The position numbers were made by a program, and so were the translations under genes. This document shows positions 1 to 8,267 of a stretch of 64,000 nucleotides of DNA, piece after piece. The stretch is from NCBI RefSeq assembly GCF_030209755.1, contig NZ_JARVRH010000009.1, positions 124,001 through 188,000 on the forward strand, in the 5' to 3' direction. The notes beneath the pieces are model-generated. The model was not told the origin of the DNA. It saw only the letters and a program-made list of their open reading frames with translations, and did not search any database. How positions within the stretch are numbered: position 1 is the first letter of the stretch; each line of letters starts with the position of its first letter. The stretch comes from Arthrobacter sp. efr-133-TYG-118 (GTDB lineage: Bacteria; Actinomycetota; Actinomycetes; Actinomycetales; Micrococcaceae).

Positions 1-498
1 GGCCTTGAGTTCGACGCCGGCCACGTTCCCGACGTCGACTGCGGCCAGCGCGGCAAGGTCCGCCGGGTGAAGGCGGACGGCGGTTACCGTTTGCACGTCG
101 GAGACCGTTGCCAGGGCTCGGGCCAACGCGGCGCGGGCGGTGTTCCCGCCGTCGTTGAGTTCGTAGCCCAGGATGGCTTCGGCAAGCTCCATTGCGCTGG
201 CCGCCAACACGTCCTGCGCTTCCTCCAACACAGCGCCGCGGCGCTGCCGGGACGCGGCAGCGGCGGCTTCGAGCACGCCGACGGCTTGCGCGACAGCCAG
301 GCGCCCGGCGTCGAGCATTGCGCGGTGTTCGGCTTGAAACTGTTCGCGAAGACGCAACTGTTCCGCGGCCGCGGCCCGGGTGCCGGCCGCGTAGCCTGCC
401 GCGTGCCCCTGGGTGTACCCCCGGTCTTCCATGCGTGTCCTCGCGGCCGGCTGGATGTCCGGGAAGACCACCCTCTGGAGTTCAGCCTCAGTAGACAT
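1..498 (-). CDS. fliH: Flagellar assembly protein FliH, partial (C-terminus outside window)
   Basis: FliH is the cytoplasmic stator that binds and restrains the FliI ATPase of the flagellar type III export apparatus. The frame is open from an ATG at 498 to the window edge (166 codons). The N-terminus carries the Gly-rich GxxxG-type run (GYTQGHAAGYAAGT, about residues 27-40) typical of FliH, followed by a long Ala/Glu/Arg-rich helix. The start overlaps the end of fliG by 11 bases, so translation is probably coupled. Identity rests on the GxxxG helix plus position directly after fliG; the C-terminal domain cannot be checked here. Confidence 0.82.
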   Translation of the reverse strand, partial: MSTEAELQRVVFPDIQPAARTRMEDRGYTQGHAAGYAAGTRAAAAEQLRLREQFQAEHRAMLDAGRLAVAQAVGVLEAAAAASRQRRGAVLEEAQDVLAASAMELAEAILGYELNDGGNTARAALARALATVSDVQTVTAVRLHPADLAALAAVDVGNVAGVELKA

Positions 499-1516
499 AA
501 TCGTCTTCTTCCCCGCGCCGGACCACGATGGCGCCTTCGGCTTCCAGCTCACGGATGGAACGGACGATCTCTGCCCGGGCCTCTTCGACCTGGGAGGCGC
601 GCACCGGCCCGGCAGAAGCCATCTCGGCTTCCAGGATTTCGAGGTTCCGGCCGGACACGTTGGTGCGTACGGCCTCAAGCACGGCGGCAGGGGCACCTTT
701 CATGGCGACAGCGAGCACTTCGGCATTGACGCCGCGCAGGATCTGCTGGATGTCGCGGCGTTCCAATTTCACGATGTCCACGAAGGTCAGCATCCGGGCG
801 CGCACTTCCGTGGCCAGCTCCGGATCGAGGGACTCCAAGCCCTCCAGCACGGAGCGTTCGGTGTTGATGTCGGAGCGGTTGATGATGTCAACGAGGGGCT
901 GGATCCCGCCGACAATTTCGCTCGACTTCCTTTGCGACATGACGGCCCCAGCGCGAACCTTGAGGGTCTCGGCCACGATGCCCACGGCTTCCGGCGAAGC
1001 CATTCCCATCGTGGCGATGCAACGGGCCACCTCACTCCGCTGCACGTCGCCCAGGCCCGCCATGACCGCGGAAGCCTTGCCCGGCCGCAAATGCGCCAGG
1101 ATCAAGGCAATGGTCTGTGGCATCTCGCTGTCGATGAGGGCCAGGAGCTGGCCGGAATCCATCATTTCCAGGAATTCGAAGGACTTCCCGGCCATGGTGG
1201 ACGCGAGACGGTCCATGAAACCGGCCGCTTTGTCCGCGCCGAAGGACGCTTCCAGGAGCCCGACGGCGAATTCCTGGCCGCCGCGGGCCGTGCGGCGTCC
1301 GCTGACTGCAAGGTCGTGGAACTCGGTCATGACGTCGTCCGCAACGGATGAGGAAACGCGGCGCAAGCGTACGATCTCGGCGGCGATGTCCTCGGCCTCG
1401 GACTCGGAGAACTGGGTCATGACGGAAGCCGCGCTGCCAGGGCTCATCTGCATCAGCACCACGGCCACCTTCTGGGCACCGGTCAAGCCGCTTACGTCCA
1501 ACTCCCCGGCCCTCAT
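488..1516 (-). CDS. fliG: Flagellar motor switch protein FliG
   Basis: FliG sits on the MS ring and transmits torque from the stator to the rotor. The 342-residue length is normal. The middle-domain motif normally written EHPQ appears as EMPQ at residues 131-134, followed by TIALILAHL as in the family. The charged C-terminal torque helix region is present and the protein ends DDYVY. The start codon overlaps the end of fliF by 4 bases (ATGA type), and the stop overlaps fliH. Gene order fliF-fliG-fliH supports the call. Confidence 0.93.
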   Translation of the reverse strand: MRAGELDVSGLTGAQKVAVVLMQMSPGSAASVMTQFSESEAEDIAAEIVRLRRVSSSVADDVMTEFHDLAVSGRRTARGGQEFAVGLLEASFGADKAAGFMDRLASTMAGKSFEFLEMMDSGQLLALIDSEMPQTIALILAHLRPGKASAVMAGLGDVQRSEVARCIATMGMASPEAVGIVAETLKVRAGAVMSQRKSSEIVGGIQPLVDIINRSDINTERSVLEGLESLDPELATEVRARMLTFVDIVKLERRDIQQILRGVNAEVLAVAMKGAPAAVLEAVRTNVSGRNLEILEAEMASAGPVRASQVEEARAEIVRSIRELEAEGAIVVRRGEEDDYVY

Positions 1517-3147
1517 ACCGATTGCCTTTCATCCATGAGCCCACGCAGGTAATCGGCGGTCCGGGCCGGGTTCTCGGCAACCATTGCCTCAATCCGGGCC
1601 CGCCGCCGCTCGCCGTCGAGGGCCTCGGCGCCTGGTATCGGCAAGCCGGAGATCGGCAACGCCGGAACGGGATGCGCAGGCGGCAGTTCGATCGCCGTCG
1701 TGGCGGGCGGTCCTTCGAGCGCCGGGGTGGAAACGGCTTGGGGCAGCATCTCGTAGTCAATCCGTTCGCCAAGGTCAACCGGTTCGCGGCTCTGCCGGCG
1801 CCGCAGGAGGATCAGCACAACCACAATCAGCGCTACCACTGCCAGCAGGATGCTGCCGGCCAGGATGAGCGTATTCATTAAGTCCGACTGTTGCTTGGCG
1901 TCGGCTTGTGCTTTCGCCGCGCCCAATGCCTGAGCTGCCGCGTCTGCAGCCGAGGTACTGAAGGGCAGCACTTCGACCGTCACTACGTCGCCGCGGGTGG
2001 GATCGACGCCGGCCGCGGAAGTGACGAGTGCCTTGACCGAGTTCACGTTGAGTCCGGCCGCCGCCGACTGGTTGATGGCGACTGAGATGGTCTGGCGTTT
2101 CACGGCGCCTTGCGGAATGGTGCGGTCTTCCGTGACCTTGTTGACGGCGTTGTTCTTGGTGGTGTCGCTGGAGTCGAAGGTTCCATTGCCATTGGTTCCG
2201 CCCGGCACGGCAATGTTGTCCGGACCAAGGACACCGGAGGCGCCGCCGCCGGTTCCCGTGTACTTCTCGGTTTTGGTGGTCTCGCTGAGCGGAGCGGCAT
2301 CCTTGGCTGTGGAGAACGTCTCGCTGCGCTGTTGCGCGGACTCGGCGGTCACGTCGGCGGCGACGGCGACGGTGGCGTTGCCCGGTCCCACTACCCTGTC
2401 CAGCACGGCCTTCACCGAATCGGACGTGCGCTGTTGGTAGTCGGCGGCTTGCTTGGACGAGGAACCCGTGGCTCCCCCTCCCACCGTGGAGAGGACGTTG
2501 CCTTGGGAATCCACCACGGTCACGTTCGTTGGCTTCAGGTTTTCGATCGCCGCGGACGTCAAGTGCACGATCGCCTGGACCTTATCGGCGGACAGGGTGA
2601 TGCCGGGCTGCGTTTCCACGAACACGGATGCCGTGGCGTCCGGAGCCTTGTCCACGAAGACTGTCTTGGCCGGAATGGCCAACTGCACGGCGGCTGTCTT
2701 CACGCCGTCCATGGCCTGGATGGTAGTGGCGAGTTCGCCCTCAAGCGCGCGCTTGTAAGTCACGGACTGCTGGAACTCGGACGAGGTCACCCCAAGCTTG
2801 TCGAGCAGTGAATAGCCGGTGGCCGCAGCCGCCGGAAGGCCCGCGGCGGCCGCTTTCAGCCGTTCATCGTTGACCTTGTCATCGGGAACCAGGATGGTGG
2901 AGCCGCCGTTGCTGAGCTCGTACGGGACGTTGTCCTTGCGCAGCTGCTCCACGATGCCGTTGGCGTCCGTGTCCTTCAATCCGGAAAACAGCGGCGAGTA
3001 GGACGGCTTGCCCAACCATGCGGACAGGGCCACCCCGCCGAGCACCAGAACGGCGATGCCGATGATGGCGATGGTGCGCTGCCCGGCGGTGAACCCCTTG
3101 AATCCATCGCCCATCTTGCGGAAGAAGGCGGCAATCTGTGGAGGCAT
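1513..3147 (-). CDS. fliF: Flagellar M-ring protein FliF
   Basis: FliF builds the membrane MS ring on which the rotor and export gate assemble. The 544 residues include an N-terminal membrane segment near residues 25-45 (TIAIIGIAVLVLGGVAL) and a C-terminal one near 427-450, with the periplasmic ring-building YscJ-type domain between them (SPLFSGL and the following region). The cytoplasmic tail after the second segment is the FliG-binding part; it ends in a short RxxxxAEN-type segment (IEAMVAENPARTADYLRGL) usual for FliF. The ATG shares one base with the fliE stop (TGATG), which indicates coupling. Confidence 0.94.
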   Translation of the reverse strand: MPPQIAAFFRKMGDGFKGFTAGQRTIAIIGIAVLVLGGVALSAWLGKPSYSPLFSGLKDTDANGIVEQLRKDNVPYELSNGGSTILVPDDKVNDERLKAAAAGLPAAAATGYSLLDKLGVTSSEFQQSVTYKRALEGELATTIQAMDGVKTAAVQLAIPAKTVFVDKAPDATASVFVETQPGITLSADKVQAIVHLTSAAIENLKPTNVTVVDSQGNVLSTVGGGATGSSSKQAADYQQRTSDSVKAVLDRVVGPGNATVAVAADVTAESAQQRSETFSTAKDAAPLSETTKTEKYTGTGGGASGVLGPDNIAVPGGTNGNGTFDSSDTTKNNAVNKVTEDRTIPQGAVKRQTISVAINQSAAAGLNVNSVKALVTSAAGVDPTRGDVVTVEVLPFSTSAADAAAQALGAAKAQADAKQQSDLMNTLILAGSILLAVVALIVVVLILLRRRQSREPVDLGERIDYEMLPQAVSTPALEGPPATTAIELPPAHPVPALPISGLPIPGAEALDGERRRARIEAMVAENPARTADYLRGLMDERQSV

Positions 3148-3488
3148 CAGGCCTGCATCCTCATGATCTCGTTGAACGCGTCAACGCCCTTGTTCCGTAC
3201 CGTGGAGACAAGCTCCATGGTGATCTGGGCGCGGGTGGCAGCGATCGTCGCTTTGTGGATGTCGTCAAGGTTGCCCGTCACCGCCGATACTGCCAGCTGG
3301 TTCGACGTCGATTGCAGGGACTGGAGGTTGTCCACGGCACCTGTCAGCGCCGTAGCAAAGCTGTTGCTTCCCGCCGCCCCAGCAGTTCCGCCTACGTTGT
3401 CAGTGCCGCCCAGGTAGCCGGTGCCGGTGACGCCCTGCACGGAAAGCCCCCCGCCTCCTTGAATTGCGCCGATCGGGTCCAAAGCCAT
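3147..3488 (-). CDS. fliE: Flagellar hook-basal body protein FliE
   Basis: FliE is the small rod component that joins the MS ring to the proximal rod. The protein has 113 residues, with a variable Gly-rich N-terminus and a conserved helical C-terminus (TRAQITMELVSTVRNKGVDAFNEIMRM) that is the family signature. Both ends overlap neighbours by a single base (TGATG with flgC upstream and with fliF downstream), as in many flgB-flgC-fliE operons. Confidence 0.9.
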   Translation of the reverse strand: MALDPIGAIQGGGGLSVQGVTGTGYLGGTDNVGGTAGAAGSNSFATALTGAVDNLQSLQSTSNQLAVSAVTGNLDDIHKATIAATRAQITMELVSTVRNKGVDAFNEIMRMQA

Positions 3489-3880
3489 CAGGATTTTCCT
3501 ATCTCAAGCGCTGCCTGGTAAGTCTCACGGGCACGGTCCACCACTTGGGCGTTGGCCTGGTAGCCGCGTTGCGCCACAATCAGGGCACCCATCTGTTCGG
3601 CGAGGTCGATGTCCGGGTAACGGACATAGCCTTGGGCGTCAGCAAGCGGATGGTCAGGTTGGTACACGAGCCTGCCGGTGGCGCTGCCTTGGGGGGTGCT
3701 CTTGACGTACACGCCGTTTCCGTCCCTGCCCTCGGCTGCTTCGATGTAGCGGGCCTGGAAGACCTTGCCGCTGGTGCGCGTGACGGTATTCATGTTTGCC
3801 AGGTTGTCAGAAACGGCGTCGAGCCATTTGCGGTGGACAGTCAGCGCGGAGCCGGCAATCCCGATCGCGTCGAAAGTCAT
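3488..3880 (-). CDS. flgC: Flagellar basal-body rod protein FlgC
   Basis: FlgC is a proximal rod subunit exported through the flagellar apparatus. The reading frame extends further upstream, but the ATG at 3880 (MTFDAIGIAGSAL) is the true start because it matches the FlgC N-terminus and shares one base with the flgB stop. The 130-residue product has the N-terminal rod motif (AVSDNLANMNT, variant of NIAN-type motif) and the C-terminal helix with YQANAQVV, where most rod proteins have NYQANA. Confidence 0.92.
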   Translation of the reverse strand: MTFDAIGIAGSALTVHRKWLDAVSDNLANMNTVTRTSGKVFQARYIEAAEGRDGNGVYVKSTPQGSATGRLVYQPDHPLADAQGYVRYPDIDLAEQMGALIVAQRGYQANAQVVDRARETYQAALEIGKS

Positions 3881-4221
3881 CAGCTGGTCCTCATGGCCGT
3901 GCGGAGTGCAGTGAATTGCTCGCCGATGGCGCGGGAGGCGAACTGGTAGCGCAAGACAGTGTCCACATTCGAGAGGGTTTCGGTGTCCAGGTTCACGTTG
4001 TTGCCGTTGAGCTGGGTGGGTTCCTCGGAGGTAGTCACGGTAGCCGCGGCCTGCCCGTCTCCGGCGCTCACCGAGGCCGCAAGTGCGTCTTCGAACTGGA
4101 CCCTTTTGGCGTGGTAGTTCGGCGTGTTGATGTTGGCGATGTTGTTGGCGATGGTGCGCTGGCGCAATGAGAGCCCATCCAGGGCGCTGCCAAGGGCAAC
4201 AGAAGTCACTGACTCGAACAC
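3880..4221 (-). CDS. flgB: Flagellar basal-body rod protein FlgB
   Basis: FlgB is the most membrane-proximal rod subunit. I place the start at the GTG at 4221 (product beginning M/VFESVTSVALGSAL), not at an ATG further upstream, because FlgB proteins start this way and an AGGCAGG Shine-Dalgarno-like stretch precedes it. This gives 113 residues, normal for the family. The motif RTIANNIANINTPNY near residues 21-35 is diagnostic. It is the first gene of the flgB-flgC-fliE-fliF-fliG-fliH operon and has a sigma28-like promoter about 75 bases upstream. Confidence 0.9.
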   Translation of the reverse strand: MFESVTSVALGSALDGLSLRQRTIANNIANINTPNYHAKRVQFEDALAASVSAGDGQAAATVTTSEEPTQLNGNNVNLDTETLSNVDTVLRYQFASRAIGEQFTALRTAMRTS

Positions 4222-4295
4222 GACGGCCTGCCTTCGCGAATAGTATGAAGAGGCCGATCCGTGGCCGTGCATCGAGCATCCCTGCTCAACTTCCA

Positions 4296-4322
4296 CCATC
4301 GGCAAGCACGGGGCATCCGTTA
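4296..4322 (-). promoter_or_regulatory. Sigma28-like promoter for the flgB operon
   Basis: Read on the minus strand, TAAC (4319-4322) is followed after exactly 15 bases by GCCGATGG (4296-4303). The FliA-type consensus is TAAA-N15-GCCGATAA, so the -10 matches at 6 of 8 positions. It lies upstream of flgB in the correct direction. Identification is by eye; no sigma factor gene is in this window. Confidence 0.55.
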
Positions 4323-4355
4323 GCCGATTAGGGGATTGTTTTCGATACTTTCGCT

Positions 4356-4652
4356 TCAGCCCTGGACGTCGAGGAACAGCGGGCGCGCTGAACTTTGGCT
4401 GTCCGGGACGGCACTGAGGACGTCCAGGTGCGCGAGAGCGTCGTTGCGGACCTTGCCGAGCATGGCCATGGACTCCAGCTGCGCGTCCAGGATCCGGCGT
4501 GCCCGGTTCGCCAGCTCTTCAGGAAGTGGTCCGGTCCCGGCCTCGGCAGGCGGATTCCATGGCTCGGGCTCGCCGCCGGAGACTGCCAAGGCGATGTCTG
4601 CTTCAAGCCGGTCCAGGATTCCGGACCATTCCTGAACCCGATCAGCCGACAC
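4356..4652 (-). CDS. Small protein downstream of fliS, possible FliT-like chaperone
   Basis: A GTG at 4652 opens a 98-residue frame overlapping the end of fliS by 11 bases, so it is probably translationally coupled. The product is acidic and helical (EWSGILDRLEADIALAV near the start, ARRILDAQLESMAMLGK in the middle) with no membrane segment or signal. Many flagellar loci carry FliT, a small helical chaperone for the cap protein FliD, right after fliD-fliS; size and position fit, but I see no decisive sequence signature. The frame extends upstream to 4781, but that part overlaps fliS fully and is unlikely to be translated. Confidence 0.55.
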   Translation of the reverse strand: MSADRVQEWSGILDRLEADIALAVSGGEPEPWNPPAEAGTGPLPEELANRARRILDAQLESMAMLGKVRNDALAHLDVLSAVPDSQSSARPLFLDVQG

Positions 4653-5082
4653 CGAGAGTGCCGCTCGTCCTTGCCGTGCCGGATACCGTGGCCTGGACAG
4701 GCAGCTGCGAAGCGGCGTCGTGCCAGCCTTGCCGGAGCGGTTCCAAGAGCACAATGCATTCCGTGGTCCGGTTGACGTCACGGTAGATGTTTGCGCCGAT
4801 CATGGCTTCCATCGCGTACTGGTAGATGCTCAGCAGCCCGGATGCCCCGTCCCACACATCGGTCTTCAGGGTGGAGGACAGCTCCGTGACGATCGACTGG
4901 GCATGCAGCAGGTTTTCGCTGGCGACACCCCAGTTGGCGTTCTCCTGCGCGAACTGGGCGCGGTTCAAGTCGAGGAGCAGCCGGTCATAGAGCATCGTGA
5001 GGAGCCTGGCCGGCGGGGCCGAAAGGACGGCGTCGTCGTTGTAGCGGGAAAGCTGGCTGGCGCGGAGGGCTGTGGAGGTCAT
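4642..5082 (-). CDS. fliS: Flagellar export chaperone FliS
   Basis: FliS binds the disordered C-terminus of flagellin in the cytoplasm and prevents premature polymerisation. The 146-residue protein shows the family core: SRYNDDAVLSAPPARLLTMLYDRL in the first 35 residues (compare the family pattern of YxxxxxxxxSPxxLixmLYDgai), then a helical bundle with the YQYAMEAMIGAN stretch. It lies 12 bases downstream of fliD and is followed by an overlapping small gene. Confidence 0.92.
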   Translation of the reverse strand: MTSTALRASQLSRYNDDAVLSAPPARLLTMLYDRLLLDLNRAQFAQENANWGVASENLLHAQSIVTELSSTLKTDVWDGASGLLSIYQYAMEAMIGANIYRDVNRTTECIVLLEPLRQGWHDAASQLPVQATVSGTARTSGTLGVG

Positions 5083-5094
5083 GCTTTACGCTCC

Positions 5095-6474
5095 TTACTT
5101 CGTCGAGGTCGAAAGGCCGGCAATCTGGCCGGTGAGCCATGATTGCTGGGCGTTGAGTTGGCCAAGGGCCACTTCCATGGCGTTGTACGTGGTTTGCAGG
5201 GTCTGCCGTCTGGTGGCCAAGCGCTGGTCCCAGTCCGAGATCTGGCTGCCCAGGTCAGCCACTTCGGATTGTTGCCCCTTGATCAGGGCGGTTAGCGAAC
5301 CAGTGAACGGATCGGTAGCGCTCGTGGCAGCGTCGGACACCCGGGACGCAATCGTCTGGAGCGCTGACTGCGTCCCGGCGGGATCCGAGGCCAAGGACGA
5401 TTGGAGCTTGGCCGCGTCAAAGGTGAAGTTGCCGTCCCTCGTGACGTTGATTCCGTATTCGGAGGGAGACTTCCCGTTCACGGGCATCGACATGGCGGAG
5501 AAGACTTGGTCGTTGACCGAGCGGACACCACTGTTGCCGCTGAAGATCCCGCCGCTGGCCGCTGAGGCGCCATTGGAGTCGGTCGTCTGGGTCACCGCAC
5601 TGTAGATCGACACGAAGCCGAGGACGTCGTTGACCGCGTTCACCAAATCCCCTGCCTTTTTGGTGATTCCTGCGGAGTCGCTCGCAATGTTGACGCTCAC
5701 CGGTGTGGCAGTGACGGCGGAGGCCGTCACTGCCACACCGGGAAGCAAATCGGTGAAGGTGTTGGTTCCGGACGTGATTGTCTGTGCTGCCGGGGTCCCC
5801 GCATACAGCGTCGCTTTGGCATCCTGGGCGCCTTTGACGACGGCGGCGGAAGGGTCAGCCATCAGGTCGGTCGCGGTGCCGCCGCTCACCTGCGCTGCCG
5901 TACCCTGGTAGACGCTGAAGGCTCCAGCCGCACCTGAGGTGGTTGCGGTCAGTTGAAGGCGATAGGCTCCGTTGCCTGCCGGGACCTTCACGGCGCGAGC
6001 CGGGCCGGACGTCGCGTTGATTGCCGTCACAACGTCGTCAAGGGAGGTGGATGCGGGCGTGATCTCGGTCTGGTTTCCCGTGGAGTCGACAAGTGTCAGG
6101 TGTGCGGGAGCACCCGAGCCGTCGGTGGGCCAGCTGCTCATGGCGGCGGTGACGTCCACTTGGCTCTGGGCCAGCTGGGTGACTGTGACGTCGATGGAGC
6201 CCGCGGTCGCAGAGGTGGTCGCCGTCGCACTGAGCGACGGCGAACTCGTGGTGGCGCTAAACAAGTTCAACGCGTTCACAGCCGAATCGCCGCTCGCGAG
6301 GTCCTTCAGTGAAGACAATTTCGAATTGAGCGACTGAAGCGTCGAAATCATTGTCTGGTCTGACGCAAGCTTCGTCTTCAGTTGTGTCTGCGGTTGTGCT
6401 TCCACAGCCATGAGCGAATCAATGATGGAGGTGGTGTTCAAGCCGCTGGCGAGGCCGTCGATCGAGCTTCCCAC
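5095..6474 (-). CDS. fliD: Flagellar filament capping protein FliD
   Basis: FliD caps the growing filament and helps flagellin fold at the tip. A GTG at 6474 preceded by GGAAGG opens 459 residues. The N-terminus (IDGLASGLNTTSIIDSLMAVE) and the C-terminal part (DWDQRLATRRQTLQTTYNAMEVALGQLNAQQSWL) are the conserved FliD_N and FliD_C helices that form the cap base; the middle is Ala/Thr/Ser-rich and variable, as expected. No signal peptide is present because export goes through the flagellar channel. Confidence 0.94.
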   Translation of the reverse strand: MGSSIDGLASGLNTTSIIDSLMAVEAQPQTQLKTKLASDQTMISTLQSLNSKLSSLKDLASGDSAVNALNLFSATTSSPSLSATATTSATAGSIDVTVTQLAQSQVDVTAAMSSWPTDGSGAPAHLTLVDSTGNQTEITPASTSLDDVVTAINATSGPARAVKVPAGNGAYRLQLTATTSGAAGAFSVYQGTAAQVSGGTATDLMADPSAAVVKGAQDAKATLYAGTPAAQTITSGTNTFTDLLPGVAVTASAVTATPVSVNIASDSAGITKKAGDLVNAVNDVLGFVSIYSAVTQTTDSNGASAASGGIFSGNSGVRSVNDQVFSAMSMPVNGKSPSEYGINVTRDGNFTFDAAKLQSSLASDPAGTQSALQTIASRVSDAATSATDPFTGSLTALIKGQQSEVADLGSQISDWDQRLATRRQTLQTTYNAMEVALGQLNAQQSWLTGQIAGLSTSTK

Positions 6475-6519
6475 GTTGGTCCTTCCGGATGTGTTGGTTA
6501 TGTCAGCGGGATCCGGACG

Positions 6520-6560
6520 CGAATGGCGGCCAAGGGGTATTCCCGCCTGGCCGCCATTCG
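6520..6560. terminator. Hairpin between fliC and fliD
   Basis: A perfect 13-bp stem (6520-6532 with 6548-6560) encloses a 15-base loop in the fliC-fliD gap. It lies just after the flagellin stop on the minus strand. No T-run follows, so it may act as a weak terminator or as an mRNA 3' stabiliser that raises flagellin over FliD. Confidence 0.6.
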
Positions 6561-6588
6561 CTTATTGCCGGTCTGTTGCCGGAAGGTC

Positions 6589-7455
6589 CTAGCGCAGGAG
6601 CGAGAGAACGCCCTGGCCGGACTGGTTGGCCTGCGCCAGCATTGCGGTGCCGGCCTGGGACATGATGTTGGCCTTGGTGTACTTGACCATTTCCGAAGCC
6701 ATGTCCGTGTCCGTGATGCGGGACTCGGCTGCCTGCAGGTTTTCGCCGGAGACCTGGAGGGTCTTCGTGGCGTGCTCCAAACGGTTCTGGGTTGCACCCA
6801 GGTCGGCGCGCTGAGCCGAAACTGCCGCGATGGCGGTGTCAACGGCGGCGATGGTGAGCTGGGCGTTGGCGCTCGTGTCCACCTTGAAGCCTGCAGCACC
6901 TGCGGCGCCGGAGAGGCCCGTGGCGCCGGTTCCGACGGCGGTTGCGACGTCACCGAGGTTGACGGCGATTTTGTCGTTGGCGCTGCCGCCGGTGCCGACC
7001 TGGATGTTCAGGGCCGCGCCGCTGTTTCCCGCAGCACCCTTGAGCAGATCGATACCGTTGAACTGGGTGGACTGCGTGAGGCGGTCCAGTTCCTTGCCGA
7101 GCGAGTCACCTTCACCCTTGATCGCCGAGCGGGATGCGGCGTTGTTGGTGTCGTTCGAGCCTTGGACAGCGAGGTCACGCATGCGCTGGAGGATCGAGTG
7201 GACTTCAGTCAGTGCGCCTTCAGTGGTCTGGATGACCGAGATGCCGTCCTGGGCGTTACGGGCAGCCACTGCCGAACCGCTCACCTGGGACTTCAGGCCT
7301 TCCGAAATTGCCAAGCCTGCCGCGTCGTCAGCTGCGCGGTTGATGCGCAGGCCGCTGGAGAGCTTCTCCATCGACTTCGACACGTCGTTCTGCGTGCGGT
7401 TGAGGTTGCCGTAAGCGTTGTTCGCCATCAGGTTTGTGTTGATTGCCATACCCAT
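6589..7455 (-). CDS. fliC: Flagellin
   Basis: This is the filament subunit. The 288 residues contain only the conserved N- and C-terminal D0/D1 helices, with a short linker in place of the surface D2/D3 domains. The N-terminus has the classic INTNLMANNAYGNLN and SSGLRINRAADDAAG; the C-terminus has ESRITDTDMASEMVKYTK and ends GVLSLLR. LQRMRDLAVQ at residues 89-98 matches the D1 segment that vertebrate TLR5 recognises in enteric flagellins. The ATG at 7455 follows GGAGG by 8 bases; an in-frame ATG two codons later is also possible. A sigma28-like promoter lies about 65 bases upstream. Confidence 0.96.
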   Translation of the reverse strand: MGMAINTNLMANNAYGNLNRTQNDVSKSMEKLSSGLRINRAADDAAGLAISEGLKSQVSGSAVAARNAQDGISVIQTTEGALTEVHSILQRMRDLAVQGSNDTNNAASRSAIKGEGDSLGKELDRLTQSTQFNGIDLLKGAAGNSGAALNIQVGTGGSANDKIAVNLGDVATAVGTGATGLSGAAGAAGFKVDTSANAQLTIAAVDTAIAAVSAQRADLGATQNRLEHATKTLQVSGENLQAAESRITDTDMASEMVKYTKANIMSQAGTAMLAQANQSGQGVLSLLR

Positions 7456-7519
7456 GTTGTATTCCTCCGTGATTGGGTCTGCTGGTACTCCCAGGCCGTC
7501 CGTGGCCTGTCACTTCTGG

Positions 7520-7547
7520 TTATCGGAACAACGGTCCCCTTTGGTTA
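7520..7547 (-). promoter_or_regulatory. Sigma28-like promoter for fliC
   Basis: On the minus strand TAAC (7544-7547) is followed after 16 bases by TCCGATAA (7520-7527), 7 of 8 matches to the FliA -10 consensus GCCGATAA. It is well placed for flagellin at 7455. The spacer is one base longer than the usual 15. Confidence 0.55.
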
Positions 7548-7640
7548 GCAAAAGGCCGCAGGAAAATTTGCCACGGACCACAAGATCCACCCCACGTCGC
7601 TTGACTGGACAAAGCGAACAAATCATGCATAAACAACGCC

Positions 7641-7667
7641 TAACGCATCGGCCGCGGCGGCCGATAG
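7641..7667 (+). promoter_or_regulatory. Sigma28-like promoter for flgN-flgK-flgL-fliW
   Basis: On the plus strand TAAC (7641-7644), 15 bases, then GCCGATAG (7660-7667), 7 of 8 matches to the FliA -10 consensus. It sits 89 bases before flgN and about 100 bases from the divergent fliC promoter, so the 300-base gap between fliC and flgN is a divergent late-flagellar control region. Confidence 0.55.
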
Positions 7668-7755
7668 TTGTTTTCAGCGCGGCGAAGGCACAGGGGAAGT
7701 GCTTTCCCGCGGCGACGCACCCGAGAAACAAACCCGGAACTGGAGTTGACCCGAC

Positions 7756-8256
7756 ATGGCCATCCATGAACTGTCGGCCCTGCTGTGGCGAGAACGTGAG
7801 CTACTGGATCTCTTGACATTCAAGCTGGAGGAAGAGCAACTGCTCCTGACGGCGGGCAAATCCCGGTGGTTGCCGCATGGCACCCGGGAAGTGGAACAGG
7901 TCCTGGGACACTTGTCCAAGGCCGGGCTTGCAAGGGCGGTGGAAGTGGCGGCGGTGGCCGAGCAATGGGGCTTGCCTGCCAAGTCTTCACTGGGCGAGCT
8001 GGCCTCGTCCGCCCCGGAAGAAGCCTGGGCTGATGTCCTGTCCTCGCACCTGAACGCGATGCAGCAACAGACCGCCACCATCAAGGAACTGCGTGATTCA
8101 AACGAGCACTTCCTTCGCGCTGCCGTCCGTTCCACCCAGGAAACGATGGCGGACCTGAAGCCGGCGGCCGGGACCTACGACTCCCACGGGCGGACGGGTT
8201 CCCAGGGCAGGACCGCAGGCGCAACCCCGTCCCGCCTTTTCGACCAGCAATTCTGA
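7756..8256 (+). CDS. flgN: Flagellar export chaperone FlgN
   Basis: FlgN is the cytoplasmic chaperone for the hook-filament junction proteins FlgK and FlgL, whose genes follow directly. The 166-residue product is mostly helical and starts with a typical FlgN pattern (LSALLWRERELLDLLTFKLEEEQLLLTAG), with a polar, disordered tail after residue 135. The ATG at 7756 lies 89 bases past a sigma28-like promoter. Assignment is from helix pattern, size and position before flgK. Confidence 0.8.
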   Translation: MAIHELSALLWRERELLDLLTFKLEEEQLLLTAGKSRWLPHGTREVEQVLGHLSKAGLARAVEVAAVAEQWGLPAKSSLGELASSAPEEAWADVLSSHLNAMQQQTATIKELRDSNEHFLRAAVRSTQETMADLKPAAGTYDSHGRTGSQGRTAGATPSRLFDQQF

Positions 8257-8267
8257 CCGGAACACGG

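Noticed and set aside
6382-7548. 388-codon plus-strand frame over fliC
   Set aside because: It is antisense to flagellin, whose protein is unmistakable; the open frame results from high GC codon bias.
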